From positions 97,570 to 141,180 of the forward strand of contig DHSM01000010.1 in NCBI GenBank assembly GCA_002408465.1: a stretch of 43,611 bases of DNA, written 5' to 3'. The notes below the pieces were generated by a model. It made no database searches. It was not told where the DNA came from and saw nothing but the letters and a program-made list of their open reading frames with translations. The DNA is from Firmicutes bacterium UBA5286 (lineage in GTDB: Bacteria > Bacillota > Proteinivoracia > UBA4975). The position numbers and the translations under genes are program-made. Shown here one piece after another: positions 23,550 through 31,037 of this stretch. Position 1 is the stretch's first letter. The number at the start of each line of letters is the position of its first letter.

Positions 23550-24218
23550 TTATTCTCCTCCTTCCACAACACCTTTTGCTTTTTTCGGCTGGGGCAGAAT
23601 CTCGCCTTTGTAAATCCAAACCTTGACGCCTATCTGGCCGTAGGTAGTCTTGGCTTCGGTCGCGCCATAGTCGATGTCTGCCCGCAGCGTATGCAGGGGC
23701 ACTGTGCCATCGGTATACCATTCGGTTCGGGACATTTCGGCGCCGCCCAGACGGCCGCTGACCATGACTTTTATGCCTTTGGCGCCAACGCGCATGGTTC
23801 TGCCCATAGCCTGTTTCATGGCCCGGCGAAAGGCAATACGCTTTTCCAGTTGGGCGGCAATGGATTCAGCGACTAATTGGGCGTCCATTTCTGCCACCCG
23901 GATTTCGATAATATTGATATGGGTTTGCTTGCCGGTCAGCTGATCCAGTTCTTTGCGCAAGCGTTCGATGCCTGAACCGCCGCGGCCGATGACAACCCCG
24001 GGCTTGGCAGTATGAATTGAGACGCGCAAGCGGTTGGCTGCCCGCTCAATTTCAATCTGAGATATTCCCGAGTTGGCCAGTTGGCGGCGGAGATATTTAC
24101 GAACCCTTATGTCTTCGTGCAGGGTATCGACATAATCCTTGCGCTCAGCATACCACTTAGCTTCCCAATCCCGGATGATGCCAACCCGCAAGCCGATGGG
24201 ATTAATTTTTTGTCCCAC
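23550..24218 (-). CDS. rpsC: 30S ribosomal protein S3
   Basis: S3 is in the head of the small subunit and, with S4 and S5, forms the mRNA entry pore with helicase activity. The 222-residue protein starts MGQKINPIGLRVGIIRDWEA and has a KH domain with VVIGRGGSGIERLRKELDQL (GXXG loop GRGG) and the C-terminal RRAMKQAMGRTMRVGAKGIK region. The start codon is GTG at 24218. It lies three bases before rplP and three after rplV. Confidence 0.97.
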   Translation of the reverse strand: MGQKINPIGLRVGIIRDWEAKWYAERKDYVDTLHEDIRVRKYLRRQLANSGISQIEIERAANRLRVSIHTAKPGVVIGRGGSGIERLRKELDQLTGKQTHINIIEIRVAEMDAQLVAESIAAQLEKRIAFRRAMKQAMGRTMRVGAKGIKVMVSGRLGGAEMSRTEWYTDGTVPLHTLRADIDYGATEAKTTYGQIGVKVWIYKGEILPQPKKAKGVVEGGE

Positions 24219-24221
24219 TAA

Positions 24222-24566
24222 TTATCCCTCCTTCTGCTTTTCTGCCACCATCAGGGTAATATGGCTGGTCTTTTTGAGGATTCTGCTGGCCATTCCGCGG
24301 GCACGGGGTCTGTACCTCTTAAGAGAGGGACCTTGATCCACATAGGCTTTGGCCACAAAAAGATTATCTGCAATTAATTCAAAGTTGTGTTCGGCGTTGG
24401 CCACAGCAGACTTAAGCACCTTTTCCACCAGGGGAGAGGCAGCCTTGGGAGTGTTTCTGAGGATGGCCAGCGCTTCACCAATATCTTTGCCCCTTATCAG
24501 GTCGACTACGATGCGGACTTTACGGGGGGCAATGCGCACATGCGTCGCACTTGCTTTGACTTCCAT
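24222..24566 (-). CDS. rplV: 50S ribosomal protein L22
   Basis: The 114-residue product begins MEVKASATHVRIAPRKVRIV and has the KSAVANAEHNF motif and the YVDQGPSLKRYRPRARGMAS segment that forms the beta-hairpin lining the exit tunnel, where macrolide resistance changes can occur. ATG start at 24566. It lies between rpsS and rpsC in the S10 operon. Confidence 0.97.
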   Translation of the reverse strand: MEVKASATHVRIAPRKVRIVVDLIRGKDIGEALAILRNTPKAASPLVEKVLKSAVANAEHNFELIADNLFVAKAYVDQGPSLKRYRPRARGMASRILKKTSHITLMVAEKQKEG

Positions 24567-24589
24567 TGTTTATCCTCCTCTCTGGGGAA

Positions 24590-24874
24590 CTATTTCAAGG
24601 CCGTGGAACGCTCGGTGTGGGAACCGTGGCCCTTGAAGGTGCGGGTGGGAGCGAATTCACCCAGCTTGTGGCCGACCATCTCTTCGCTAATATAGACCGG
24701 CACATGCTTGCGCCCGTCATAGATTGCGAGGGTATGGCCTACAAATTCCGGAAATATTGTTGAGCGGCGGGACCAGGTCTTAACAACACGCTTTTCGCTT
24801 TTTTCATTCATCTGCTGGATTTTCTTCAGCAGGCTTTCTTCACAGAAAGGACCTTTTTTTAGAGATCTGCTCAT
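24590..24874 (-). CDS. rpsS: 30S ribosomal protein S19
   Basis: S19 is in the head of the small subunit and contacts S13 and the A-site side of the large subunit. The 94-residue protein starts MSRSLKKGPFCEESLLKKIQ and has the signature VGHTLAIYDGRKHVPVYISE followed by MVGHKLGEFAPTRTF. ATG start at 24874 behind GGAGGGATG. It follows rplB by 25 bases. Confidence 0.97.
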   Translation of the reverse strand: MSRSLKKGPFCEESLLKKIQQMNEKSEKRVVKTWSRRSTIFPEFVGHTLAIYDGRKHVPVYISEEMVGHKLGEFAPTRTFKGHGSHTERSTALK

Positions 24875-24899
24875 TTGGCATCCATCCCTCCTTCAGATG

Positions 24900-25730
24900 C
24901 TAGCCTTTACGGCGTCTGACAATATATTGGTCTGACTTGTTTCTCTTCTTACGGGTCCTGTAACCCAGGGTAGGTTTGCCCCAAGGGGTGACAGGAGCTG
25001 GCCGGCCAATGGGCGCCTTGCCCTCGCCACCGCCATGGGGGTGGTCAGCAGGGTTCATGACGACACCGCGAACGCTGGGACGTTTGCCCAGCCACCGGGA
25101 GCGTCCAGCTTTGCCGATGGTAAGGTTCTGATGATCTAAATTTCCCACCTGGCCAATGGTGGCCCGGCAGTTGACATGAATGAGACGCACTTCGCCAGAG
25201 GGCAATTCCACATGAGCATAATCGCCTTCCCTGGCTTTAAGCTGAGCGCCGGCGCCTGCCGACCGCACCAGTTGGCCGCCCTTGCCGGGCTTGAGTTCAA
25301 GGTTATGAATAATTGTGCCAAAAGGAATTTCACTAAGAGTCAGACAGTTTCCCACTTTGATATCGGAGCCGGTGCCTGAATGGATTACTGTGCCGACTTT
25401 CAAGCCGTTGGGGGCCAGGATATAGCGTTTTTCGCCGTCTGCGTAATGAAGCAGGGCGATATATGCAGAACGATTGGGATCGTATTCAATGGCAACAACG
25501 GTTGCAGGAATACCATCCTTGTTTCTGCGAAAATCGATGATTCTGTAACTGCGTTTATGACCACCACCGCGGTGACGAACGGTAAGCCGGCCCTGATTGT
25601 TGCGGCCCGCCTGTTTCTTAAGGGGAGCAAGCAGGGATTTTTCGGGCTGGGTCTTGGTAATTTCCTGAAAAGAGGAAACTGTAGCAAACCGTCGTCCGGG
25701 GGAGGTAGGCCTGAATGATTTGATAGCCAT
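24900..25730 (-). CDS. rplB: 50S ribosomal protein L2
   Basis: L2 is essential for subunit association and peptidyl transferase activity. The 276-residue product begins MAIKSFRPTSPGRRFATVSS and has the RNA-binding core (GRLTVRHRGGGHKRSYRIID) and the invariant VVMNPADHPHGGGEGKAPIG region, which holds the conserved histidine near the catalytic centre. ATG start at 25730 behind AAGGAGGGTGAG. It is between rplW and rpsS. Confidence 0.98.
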   Translation of the reverse strand: MAIKSFRPTSPGRRFATVSSFQEITKTQPEKSLLAPLKKQAGRNNQGRLTVRHRGGGHKRSYRIIDFRRNKDGIPATVVAIEYDPNRSAYIALLHYADGEKRYILAPNGLKVGTVIHSGTGSDIKVGNCLTLSEIPFGTIIHNLELKPGKGGQLVRSAGAGAQLKAREGDYAHVELPSGEVRLIHVNCRATIGQVGNLDHQNLTIGKAGRSRWLGKRPSVRGVVMNPADHPHGGGEGKAPIGRPAPVTPWGKPTLGYRTRKKRNKSDQYIVRRRKG

Positions 25731-25755
25731 GACTCACCCTCCTTGGAGCAGAGTT

Positions 25756-26040
25756 CTATTCAAAAATTTCGATGGGCTTGGAATTGGCGGTCAAGCTAAC
25801 GACGGCCTTCTTCCAGCTGGGGCGGTATCCCTCATGGACACCCATGCGCTTTAGTTTTCCCCGCATATTAGCAGTGGTAACTGATTCCACCTGGACTTTA
25901 AAGATTTTTTCCACGGCATGGGCAATTTCAATTTTGTTTGCATCTCTTTTAACTACAAAGGTATATTTCTTGTCGGCCATGAGGTCGTTGGTCTTTTCGG
26001 TAATCACCGGCCTGATGAGAATGTCGCGAGGGTCACGCAT
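25756..26040 (-). CDS. rplW: 50S ribosomal protein L23
   Basis: L23 is the main docking site at the tunnel exit for trigger factor and the signal recognition particle. The 94-residue protein begins MRDPRDILIRPVITEKTNDL and has KYTFVVKRDANKIEIAHAVE and VTTANMRGKLKRMG. Its ATG overlaps the rplD stop codon by one base (TAATG), so translation is coupled. Confidence 0.96.
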   Translation of the reverse strand: MRDPRDILIRPVITEKTNDLMADKKYTFVVKRDANKIEIAHAVEKIFKVQVESVTTANMRGKLKRMGVHEGYRPSWKKAVVSLTANSKPIEIFE

Positions 26041-26663
26041 TACGCAAACACCTCCTCAAGCTTGGCGACGGCATCTTTGGTCAGAATAAGGGCTCCGCTG
26101 TTGAGCACCTGGTAGGTGTTGATGTTTGTCACCATACCGGTGCTGATCGTGGGAATGTTGCGGGCCGATTTGTAGACTGTCGGCGCTGATTCTGCAGTCA
26201 TTAATACTGCTTTGCCTTCGACCTTAAGGTTGTTTAGCAACTTGACTATCTCAGCGGTCTTTGGCTCTTCCATTGTAAACTGGTCCAGGACGATGAGTTC
26301 GTTGTTGTTATACTTGCTTGTCAAGGCTGATTTCAGAGCTGCCCTCTTAAGTTTTTTGGGCATCCGCACTGTATAGTCTCTGGGATGGGGGCCAAATACG
26401 ACGCCGCCACCGGTCCAGATTGGCGATCTGGTGGAGCCGTGCCGGGCCCGGCCGGTGCCTTTTTGCCGCCAGGGCTTGCGGCCACCGCCGCTGACTAAGC
26501 CGCGGGTCTTGGCCGCAGCTGTTCCCCGCCGCTGGTTGGCCAGGTAGGCAACTACCACTTCATGCATTGCTGCTTGGTTAATCGGGGCGGCAAAGATTGC
26601 AGGATTGAGTTCCATCTCTGCTACTTGCTCACCTTTGCTATTATGAACTGCCACCTTAGGCAT
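26040..26663 (-). CDS. rplD: 50S ribosomal protein L4
   Basis: L4 lines the exit tunnel with an extended loop; in E. coli it also represses the S10 operon. The 207-residue product has the loop sequence GGGRKPWRQKGTGRARHGST followed by GGGVVFGPHPRDY, and the C-terminal globular part with VLMTAESAPTVYKSARNIPT. ATG start at 26663 behind AAAGGAGGACAC. No S10 leader was seen upstream of rpsJ. Confidence 0.97.
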   Translation of the reverse strand: MPKVAVHNSKGEQVAEMELNPAIFAAPINQAAMHEVVVAYLANQRRGTAAAKTRGLVSGGGRKPWRQKGTGRARHGSTRSPIWTGGGVVFGPHPRDYTVRMPKKLKRAALKSALTSKYNNNELIVLDQFTMEEPKTAEIVKLLNNLKVEGKAVLMTAESAPTVYKSARNIPTISTGMVTNINTYQVLNSGALILTKDAVAKLEEVFA

Positions 26664-26691
26664 GTCCTGTGTCCTCCTTTCGCTTCAACTA

Positions 26692-27321
26692 CTACCTGTT
26701 CTTAACTGAATCTTTGATGCGCAGCAGCGAACCGCGGATACCAGGCATAGAACCCTTGACCAGGAGCAAGTTGCGCTCTTTGTCAACCTGAACAACCTCA
26801 AGATTCTGGACTGTAATCCTTTCGTCGCCCATGCGCCCGGGAAGAGGCCGTCCCTTAAAGACTTTTGCTGCATCGACAGCACCCAGAGAACCAGGACGCC
26901 GGTGATAATGGGAACCGTGGCTCATGGGGCCGCGCCTTTGATTGTGGCGCTTAATGGAACCTGCGGTGCCCTTGCCCTTGGAAACGCCGGTCACATCAAT
27001 GTGGTCGCCAATCTGAAACATGTCGACCCGCAGTTCCTGACCCACTTGAAATTGGTCGGTATTTTCAAGCCTTAGTTCGGCCAGGTAGCGAGTGGGAGCA
27101 ACATTGGCCCGCTTAAAATGACCGCGCTCGGGGTTGTTGAGCCGTTGCTCTTTTTGCTCTTGGAAGCCAACCTGAATGGCATTATAACCATCGGTGGCTG
27201 CGGTTTTCTTTTGAATGACGGGACAGGGCCCCGCCAGAATTACTGTTACGGGAACCACATTGCCCGCTTGGTCAAACAACTGGGTCATGCCAATTTTCTT
27301 GCCCAGGATTGCTTTTTTCAC
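26692..27321 (-). CDS. rplC: 50S ribosomal protein L3
   Basis: L3 is an early-assembly protein that reaches the peptidyl-transferase centre with a long loop. The 209-residue product starts MKKAILGKKIGMTQLFDQAG and contains SKGKGTAGSIKRHNQRRGPM and the RRPGSLGAVDAAKVFKGRPL region. The frame is open to a GTG at 27333, but AAGGAGG abuts that codon directly; the GTG at 27321 is 11 bases from it and matches the family N terminus. It lies between rpsJ and rplD. Confidence 0.96.
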   Translation of the reverse strand: MKKAILGKKIGMTQLFDQAGNVVPVTVILAGPCPVIQKKTAATDGYNAIQVGFQEQKEQRLNNPERGHFKRANVAPTRYLAELRLENTDQFQVGQELRVDMFQIGDHIDVTGVSKGKGTAGSIKRHNQRRGPMSHGSHYHRRPGSLGAVDAAKVFKGRPLPGRMGDERITVQNLEVVQVDKERNLLLVKGSMPGIRGSLLRIKDSVKNR

Positions 27322-27363
27322 TAGGTTTGCCACCTCCTTGACACTGATAAAGAACTTTAATGA

Positions 27364-27675
27364 TTAGAGTTTGAGTTCGATGTCAACCCCGGCAGGGAGA
27401 TCCAGCCGCATCAAAGCATCGACTGTTTTGGGGGTGGGCTCCAGGATGTCGATTAAGCGTTTATGGGTGCGCATCTCAAACTGTTCCCGAGAGTCCTTGT
27501 ATTTATGGACAGCCCGCAAGACAGTGTAAATACTCTTGTCGGTGGGCAGGGGAATGGGACCTGAAACCTGGGCACCAGTGCGCCGGGCAGTCTCGACGAT
27601 TTTTTCGGCAGACTGGTCAAGCACGCTATGGTCGAAGGCCTTGAGCCTGATTCTGATTTTTTGTGTAGCAGCCAA
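27364..27675 (-). CDS. rpsJ: 30S ribosomal protein S10 (NusE)
   Basis: S10 belongs to the small-subunit head and also serves as NusE in antitermination, linking NusG to the ribosome. The 103-residue protein begins MAATQKIRIRLKAFDHSVLD and has the SGPIPLPTDKSIYTVLRA and EQFEMRTHKRLIDILEP signatures. ATG start at 27675 behind AAAAGGAGGGAAAG. It follows fusA by 30 bases, with no tuf gene between them, unlike the str operon of many bacteria. Confidence 0.97.
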   Translation of the reverse strand: MAATQKIRIRLKAFDHSVLDQSAEKIVETARRTGAQVSGPIPLPTDKSIYTVLRAVHKYKDSREQFEMRTHKRLIDILEPTPKTVDALMRLDLPAGVDIELKL

Positions 27676-27705
27676 TTACTTTCCCTCCTTTTGCCCTGAA
27701 GGGCG

Positions 27706-29775
27706 CTAACTCCTATTGATAATCTCTTCGGCAATACTTTTAGGGACCGGTGCGTAATGTGAGAATTCCATGGAGAATACTCCCCGGCCCTGGGTCCGGG
27801 ACCGCAATTCGGTGGCATAGCCGAACATCTCGGCCAGGGGAACCTTGGCCCGGATGATTGCGAGGCCTTTATTGGGCTCCATGCCCTCGATACGGCCGCG
27901 CCTGGAGTTGATGTCGCCCATGACATCCCCCAAATAATCTTCGGGCACGGTAACTTCTACTTTCATTACCGGCTCTAAGAGGACGGGCTGGGCTTTTTGC
28001 ATTCCAGCTTTGAAGCCCATTGAACCAGCGATTTTAAAAGCCAGTTCGGAAGAGTCCACATCATGGTAACTACCATCATAGATGGTAACCGTTACGTCGA
28101 TGACTGGATATCCTCCTAAAACGCCGTTCTGGGTAGCTTCTTTGACACCAGCTTCGACGGCGGGAACAAATTCTTTGGGGACGACGCCGCCGACGATTTT
28201 ATTTATAAATTCAAACCCGCTGCCTGGCTCCCGAGGAGAAAGCCTTAGCCAAACATGACCATATTGGCCGTGGCCGCCGGACTGGCGGACAAATTTCCCC
28301 TCGGCCTCAACAGTCTTGCTGATAGTCTCCTTATAAGCCACTTGCGGTTTTCCCACATTGGCCCCGACCTTGAACTCCCGAATGAGGCGGTCGACGATAA
28401 TTTCCAGGTGCAATTCACCCATGCCGGAAATAATGGTCTGACCGGTTTCATGATTGGAATAGGTCTTGAAAGTAGGATCCTCTTCAGCCAATTTCTGCAG
28501 CGAGAGTGACATTCTTTCCTGATCAACCTTGGTCTTGGGCTCAATTGCTACATCTATGACCGGTTCAGGAAACTGCATGGATTCGAGAATTACTGCACCA
28601 TTTTCTGAGCACAAGGTGTCACCGGTAGAGGTTTCCTTGAGACCGACGGCGGCGATGATGTCACCGGCCATGATCTCATTGATCTCTTCCCGGTGGTTGG
28701 CATGCATCCGCAGCAGCCTGCCCACCCGTTCTTTTTTGCCCTTAGAAGAATTGTAGACATAGCTGCCGGCGGGGAGAGTGCCTGAATAGACACGCAAAAA
28801 GATCAATTTTCCCACAAAGGGATCGGCAGCCACTTTAAATGCCAAAGCGGCAAAGGGTTCATTGTCATCAGAGCGGCGCACCACTTCTTCGCCGCTGCGA
28901 ACATCAGTGCCGCGAATGTCGGCCACTTCATTTGGGGCCGGCAGGTAGTCGACCACTGCGTCCAGAAGGGGCTGGACACCCTTGTTCTTATAGGATGAAC
29001 CACAGAGGACCGGCACAAGCTTATTGGCGAGGACGCCTTTTCGCAGTGCCCTCTTTATATCCTGCGGAGAAATATCTCTGCCTTCCAAATAATTGCCCAT
29101 TAATTCCTCATCATAATCTGCAACGGCTTCCAAAAGTTTTTCGCGGTACTGGTTCGCCAAGTTCTGCATCTCTTCGGGGATGGCATCAGTTTCACTGTGG
29201 GTGCCTAATTCATCGGTGTAATGCAAAGCGTTCATTTCTACCAGGTCGATGATCCCACGAAAGGTATCTTCTCTGCCAATAGGCAGTTGTACCGGGACGG
29301 CATTGGCCAGCAGCCGCTCCCTGATCATCCCCACAACCCTTAAGTAGTCTGCGCCGGTAATGTCCATTTTGTTGACATAGGCAATGCGGGGAACATGGTA
29401 CTTATCGGCCTGACGCCAGACCGTTTCCGACTGAGGCTCTACACCGCCCTTGGCGCAGAAGACGCTGACGGCGCCATCCAGCACCCGGAGGGAGCGTTCA
29501 ACCTCGACAGTGAAGTCAACGTGGCCTGGTGTGTCGATAATGTTTATACGGTAATCTTTCCAATGGGCAGTAGTTGCAGCCGAGGTGATAGTAATCCCCC
29601 GCTCCTGCTCCTGAACCATCCAGTCCATGGTGGCAGCGCCATCATGGGTTTCACCCAGTTTGTGCACTCTGCCGGTATAGAACAAGATTCGTTCGGTGGT
29701 CGTGGTCTTGCCGGCATCGATATGGGCCATAATTCCAATATTCCTTGTCTTATCCAAGGCAAATTCTCTAGTCAT
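27706..29775 (-). CDS. fusA: Elongation factor G
   Basis: EF-G is the GTPase that drives translocation and, with RRF, recycles ribosomes. The 689-residue product has the GTP-binding motifs AHIDAGKT (17-24), DTPGH (81-85) and NKMD (135-138). It shows all five domains, with domain IV carrying the GGHGQYGHV loop. The motifs match the canonical translocase rather than the EF-G2 paralogues. ATG start at 29775. It lies in the order rpsL-rpsG-fusA, then directly rpsJ. Confidence 0.98.
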   Translation of the reverse strand: MTREFALDKTRNIGIMAHIDAGKTTTTERILFYTGRVHKLGETHDGAATMDWMVQEQERGITITSAATTAHWKDYRINIIDTPGHVDFTVEVERSLRVLDGAVSVFCAKGGVEPQSETVWRQADKYHVPRIAYVNKMDITGADYLRVVGMIRERLLANAVPVQLPIGREDTFRGIIDLVEMNALHYTDELGTHSETDAIPEEMQNLANQYREKLLEAVADYDEELMGNYLEGRDISPQDIKRALRKGVLANKLVPVLCGSSYKNKGVQPLLDAVVDYLPAPNEVADIRGTDVRSGEEVVRRSDDNEPFAALAFKVAADPFVGKLIFLRVYSGTLPAGSYVYNSSKGKKERVGRLLRMHANHREEINEIMAGDIIAAVGLKETSTGDTLCSENGAVILESMQFPEPVIDVAIEPKTKVDQERMSLSLQKLAEEDPTFKTYSNHETGQTIISGMGELHLEIIVDRLIREFKVGANVGKPQVAYKETISKTVEAEGKFVRQSGGHGQYGHVWLRLSPREPGSGFEFINKIVGGVVPKEFVPAVEAGVKEATQNGVLGGYPVIDVTVTIYDGSYHDVDSSELAFKIAGSMGFKAGMQKAQPVLLEPVMKVEVTVPEDYLGDVMGDINSRRGRIEGMEPNKGLAIIRAKVPLAEMFGYATELRSRTQGRGVFSMEFSHYAPVPKSIAEEIINRS

Positions 29776-29814
29776 TGAGCATTCCCTCCTTTCGGACAGA
29801 TGAAAACTGATAAA

Positions 29815-30285
29815 TTACCAGCGGAAATGGGCGAAGGCCTTGTTGGCTTCGGCCATCTTATGGGTATCTTCCCGCTTTTTAACGGTAGCGCCGGTGCTGT
29901 TGGCGGCATCCATTAATTCACCGGCCAGGCGCTGAGCCATGGTTTTTTCTCCCCGCTTGCGGGAAAAGGTAACCAGCCAGCGGATTGCCAGCGTGCGACG
30001 GCGTTCGGGACGAACTTCCACGGGAACCTGGTAGTTGCTGCCCCCGACACGGCGGGCCTTAACTTCCAGAACGGGCATGACATTATTCATGGCAGCCTCG
30101 AAGACATCCATGGGTTCTTTGCCAGTCTTGGTCCGGATGATATCCAGGGCCCCGTACATAATTGACTGGGCGACGCCTTTTTTGCCGTCAAGCATGATTG
30201 CGTTAATAAACCGGGAGATTAGTTCGCTGTTGTAAATGGGGTCGGCAATTATCTCCCGCTTGGGAACTGCACCTCTTCTGGGCAT
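29815..30285 (-). CDS. rpsG: 30S ribosomal protein S7
   Basis: S7 starts assembly of the 16S 3' domain and contacts E-site tRNA. The 156-residue protein begins MPRRGAVPKREIIADPIYNS and has KKGVAQSIMYGALDIIRTKT, RVGGSNYQVPVEVRPERRRT and the end KMAEANKAFAHFRW. ATG start at 30285 behind AGGGAGGGATAG. It is 20 bases after rpsL and 39 before fusA. Confidence 0.97.
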   Translation of the reverse strand: MPRRGAVPKREIIADPIYNSELISRFINAIMLDGKKGVAQSIMYGALDIIRTKTGKEPMDVFEAAMNNVMPVLEVKARRVGGSNYQVPVEVRPERRRTLAIRWLVTFSRKRGEKTMAQRLAGELMDAANSTGATVKKREDTHKMAEANKAFAHFRW

Positions 30286-30305
30286 TCGCTATCCCTCCCT
30301 TATTC

Positions 30306-30680
30306 TTAGGATTTAGGTTTTTTAGAACCGTATTTCGAACGGCTCTGGTTGCGGTTTTGAACTCCTGCAGTGTCCAGAGAACCACGTACAATGTGATACC
30401 TTACGCCGGGCAGGTCTTTGACCCTGCCGCCCCGGACGAGGACAACAGAGTGCTCTTGCAAGTTGTGACCGATGCCGGGAATGTAAGCTGTCACTTCAGT
30501 TCCGTTGGTCAGGCGAACACGGGCAACCTTGCGAAGCGCCGAATTTGGTTTTTTGGGGGTAAGGGTGGAAACTCTGGTACATACTCCCCGCTTTTGAGGT
30601 GAACCCTCCAGCGCAGGCGCGGCTGATTTTTTGACAATTTTCTTCCTTCCTTTGCGGACCAGCTGGTTAATTGTTGGCAT
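30306..30680 (-). CDS. rpsL: 30S ribosomal protein S12
   Basis: S12 monitors codon-anticodon pairing at the decoding centre. The 124-residue product begins MPTINQLVRKGRKKIVKKSA and has LTPKKPNSALRKVARVRLTN and GGRVKDLPGVRYHIVRG. The lysines in PKKPNSA and GRVKDLPG, where streptomycin-resistance changes occur, are wild type. The open frame extends 18 codons upstream, but AAGGAGGTGTGAGT fixes the ATG at 30680. A GC-rich hairpin precedes it. Confidence 0.97.
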   Translation of the reverse strand: MPTINQLVRKGRKKIVKKSAAPALEGSPQKRGVCTRVSTLTPKKPNSALRKVARVRLTNGTEVTAYIPGIGHNLQEHSVVLVRGGRVKDLPGVRYHIVRGSLDTAGVQNRNQSRSKYGSKKPKS

Positions 30681-30708
30681 ACTCACACCTCCTTCAATTG
30701 GTAAAGGT

Positions 30709-30730
30709 GCCCGGCCTGGGAAGACCGGGC
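30709..30730 (-). other. GC-rich hairpin in the rpsL leader
   Basis: GCCCGG and CCGGGC form a 6-bp stem around a 10-base loop between the L7Ae-like gene and rpsL. There is no T tract, so it is not a standard terminator. It may be a leader or processing structure; nothing more can be said from sequence. Confidence 0.35.
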
Positions 30731-30737
30731 CCATAGG

Positions 30738-30995
30738 CTATTTGCGAACCATGGCGGCAGCGGCGGCACCCACTTGAATGCCGCAGGCCTTGCCCAATTC
30801 ACGCATGCTGACGACACTGACCAGGGGAATTCCCAGCTCCCTGCAGAGTTCAGCTATGGGTTCAACCAACTTTGCGTCGGCATCACCGGCAATGAATACT
30901 TTGACGGCCTCGCCTTTTTCAATGGCAAGTTTAGTCTGCTTAGTGCCTACGGACAGACTTGTGCCACATTCTGATCCCGATATGGCCATTAGCAC
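30738..30995 (-). CDS. rplGB: Ribosomal protein L7Ae-like RNA-binding protein (YbxF family)
   Basis: The product of about 85 residues has the L7Ae/L30e core VGTKQTKLAIEKGEAVKVFI, PIAELCRELGIPLVSV and ELGKACGIQVGAAAAAM. Homologues lie between rpoC and rpsL in most Firmicutes and bind kink-turn RNA; YbxF associates with ribosomes in growing Bacillus subtilis. The start is uncertain: GTG at 30995 sits six bases after GGGAGG, while an ATG two codons later (30989) is 12 bases away. The segment before VGTKQT is less conserved. Confidence 0.9.
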   Translation of the reverse strand: MLMAISGSECGTSLSVGTKQTKLAIEKGEAVKVFIAGDADAKLVEPIAELCRELGIPLVSVVSMRELGKACGIQVGAAAAAMVRK

Positions 30996-31037
30996 ACTCA
31001 ACCTCCCAGTAAATTGAAAAATACGCACTTAATTAGT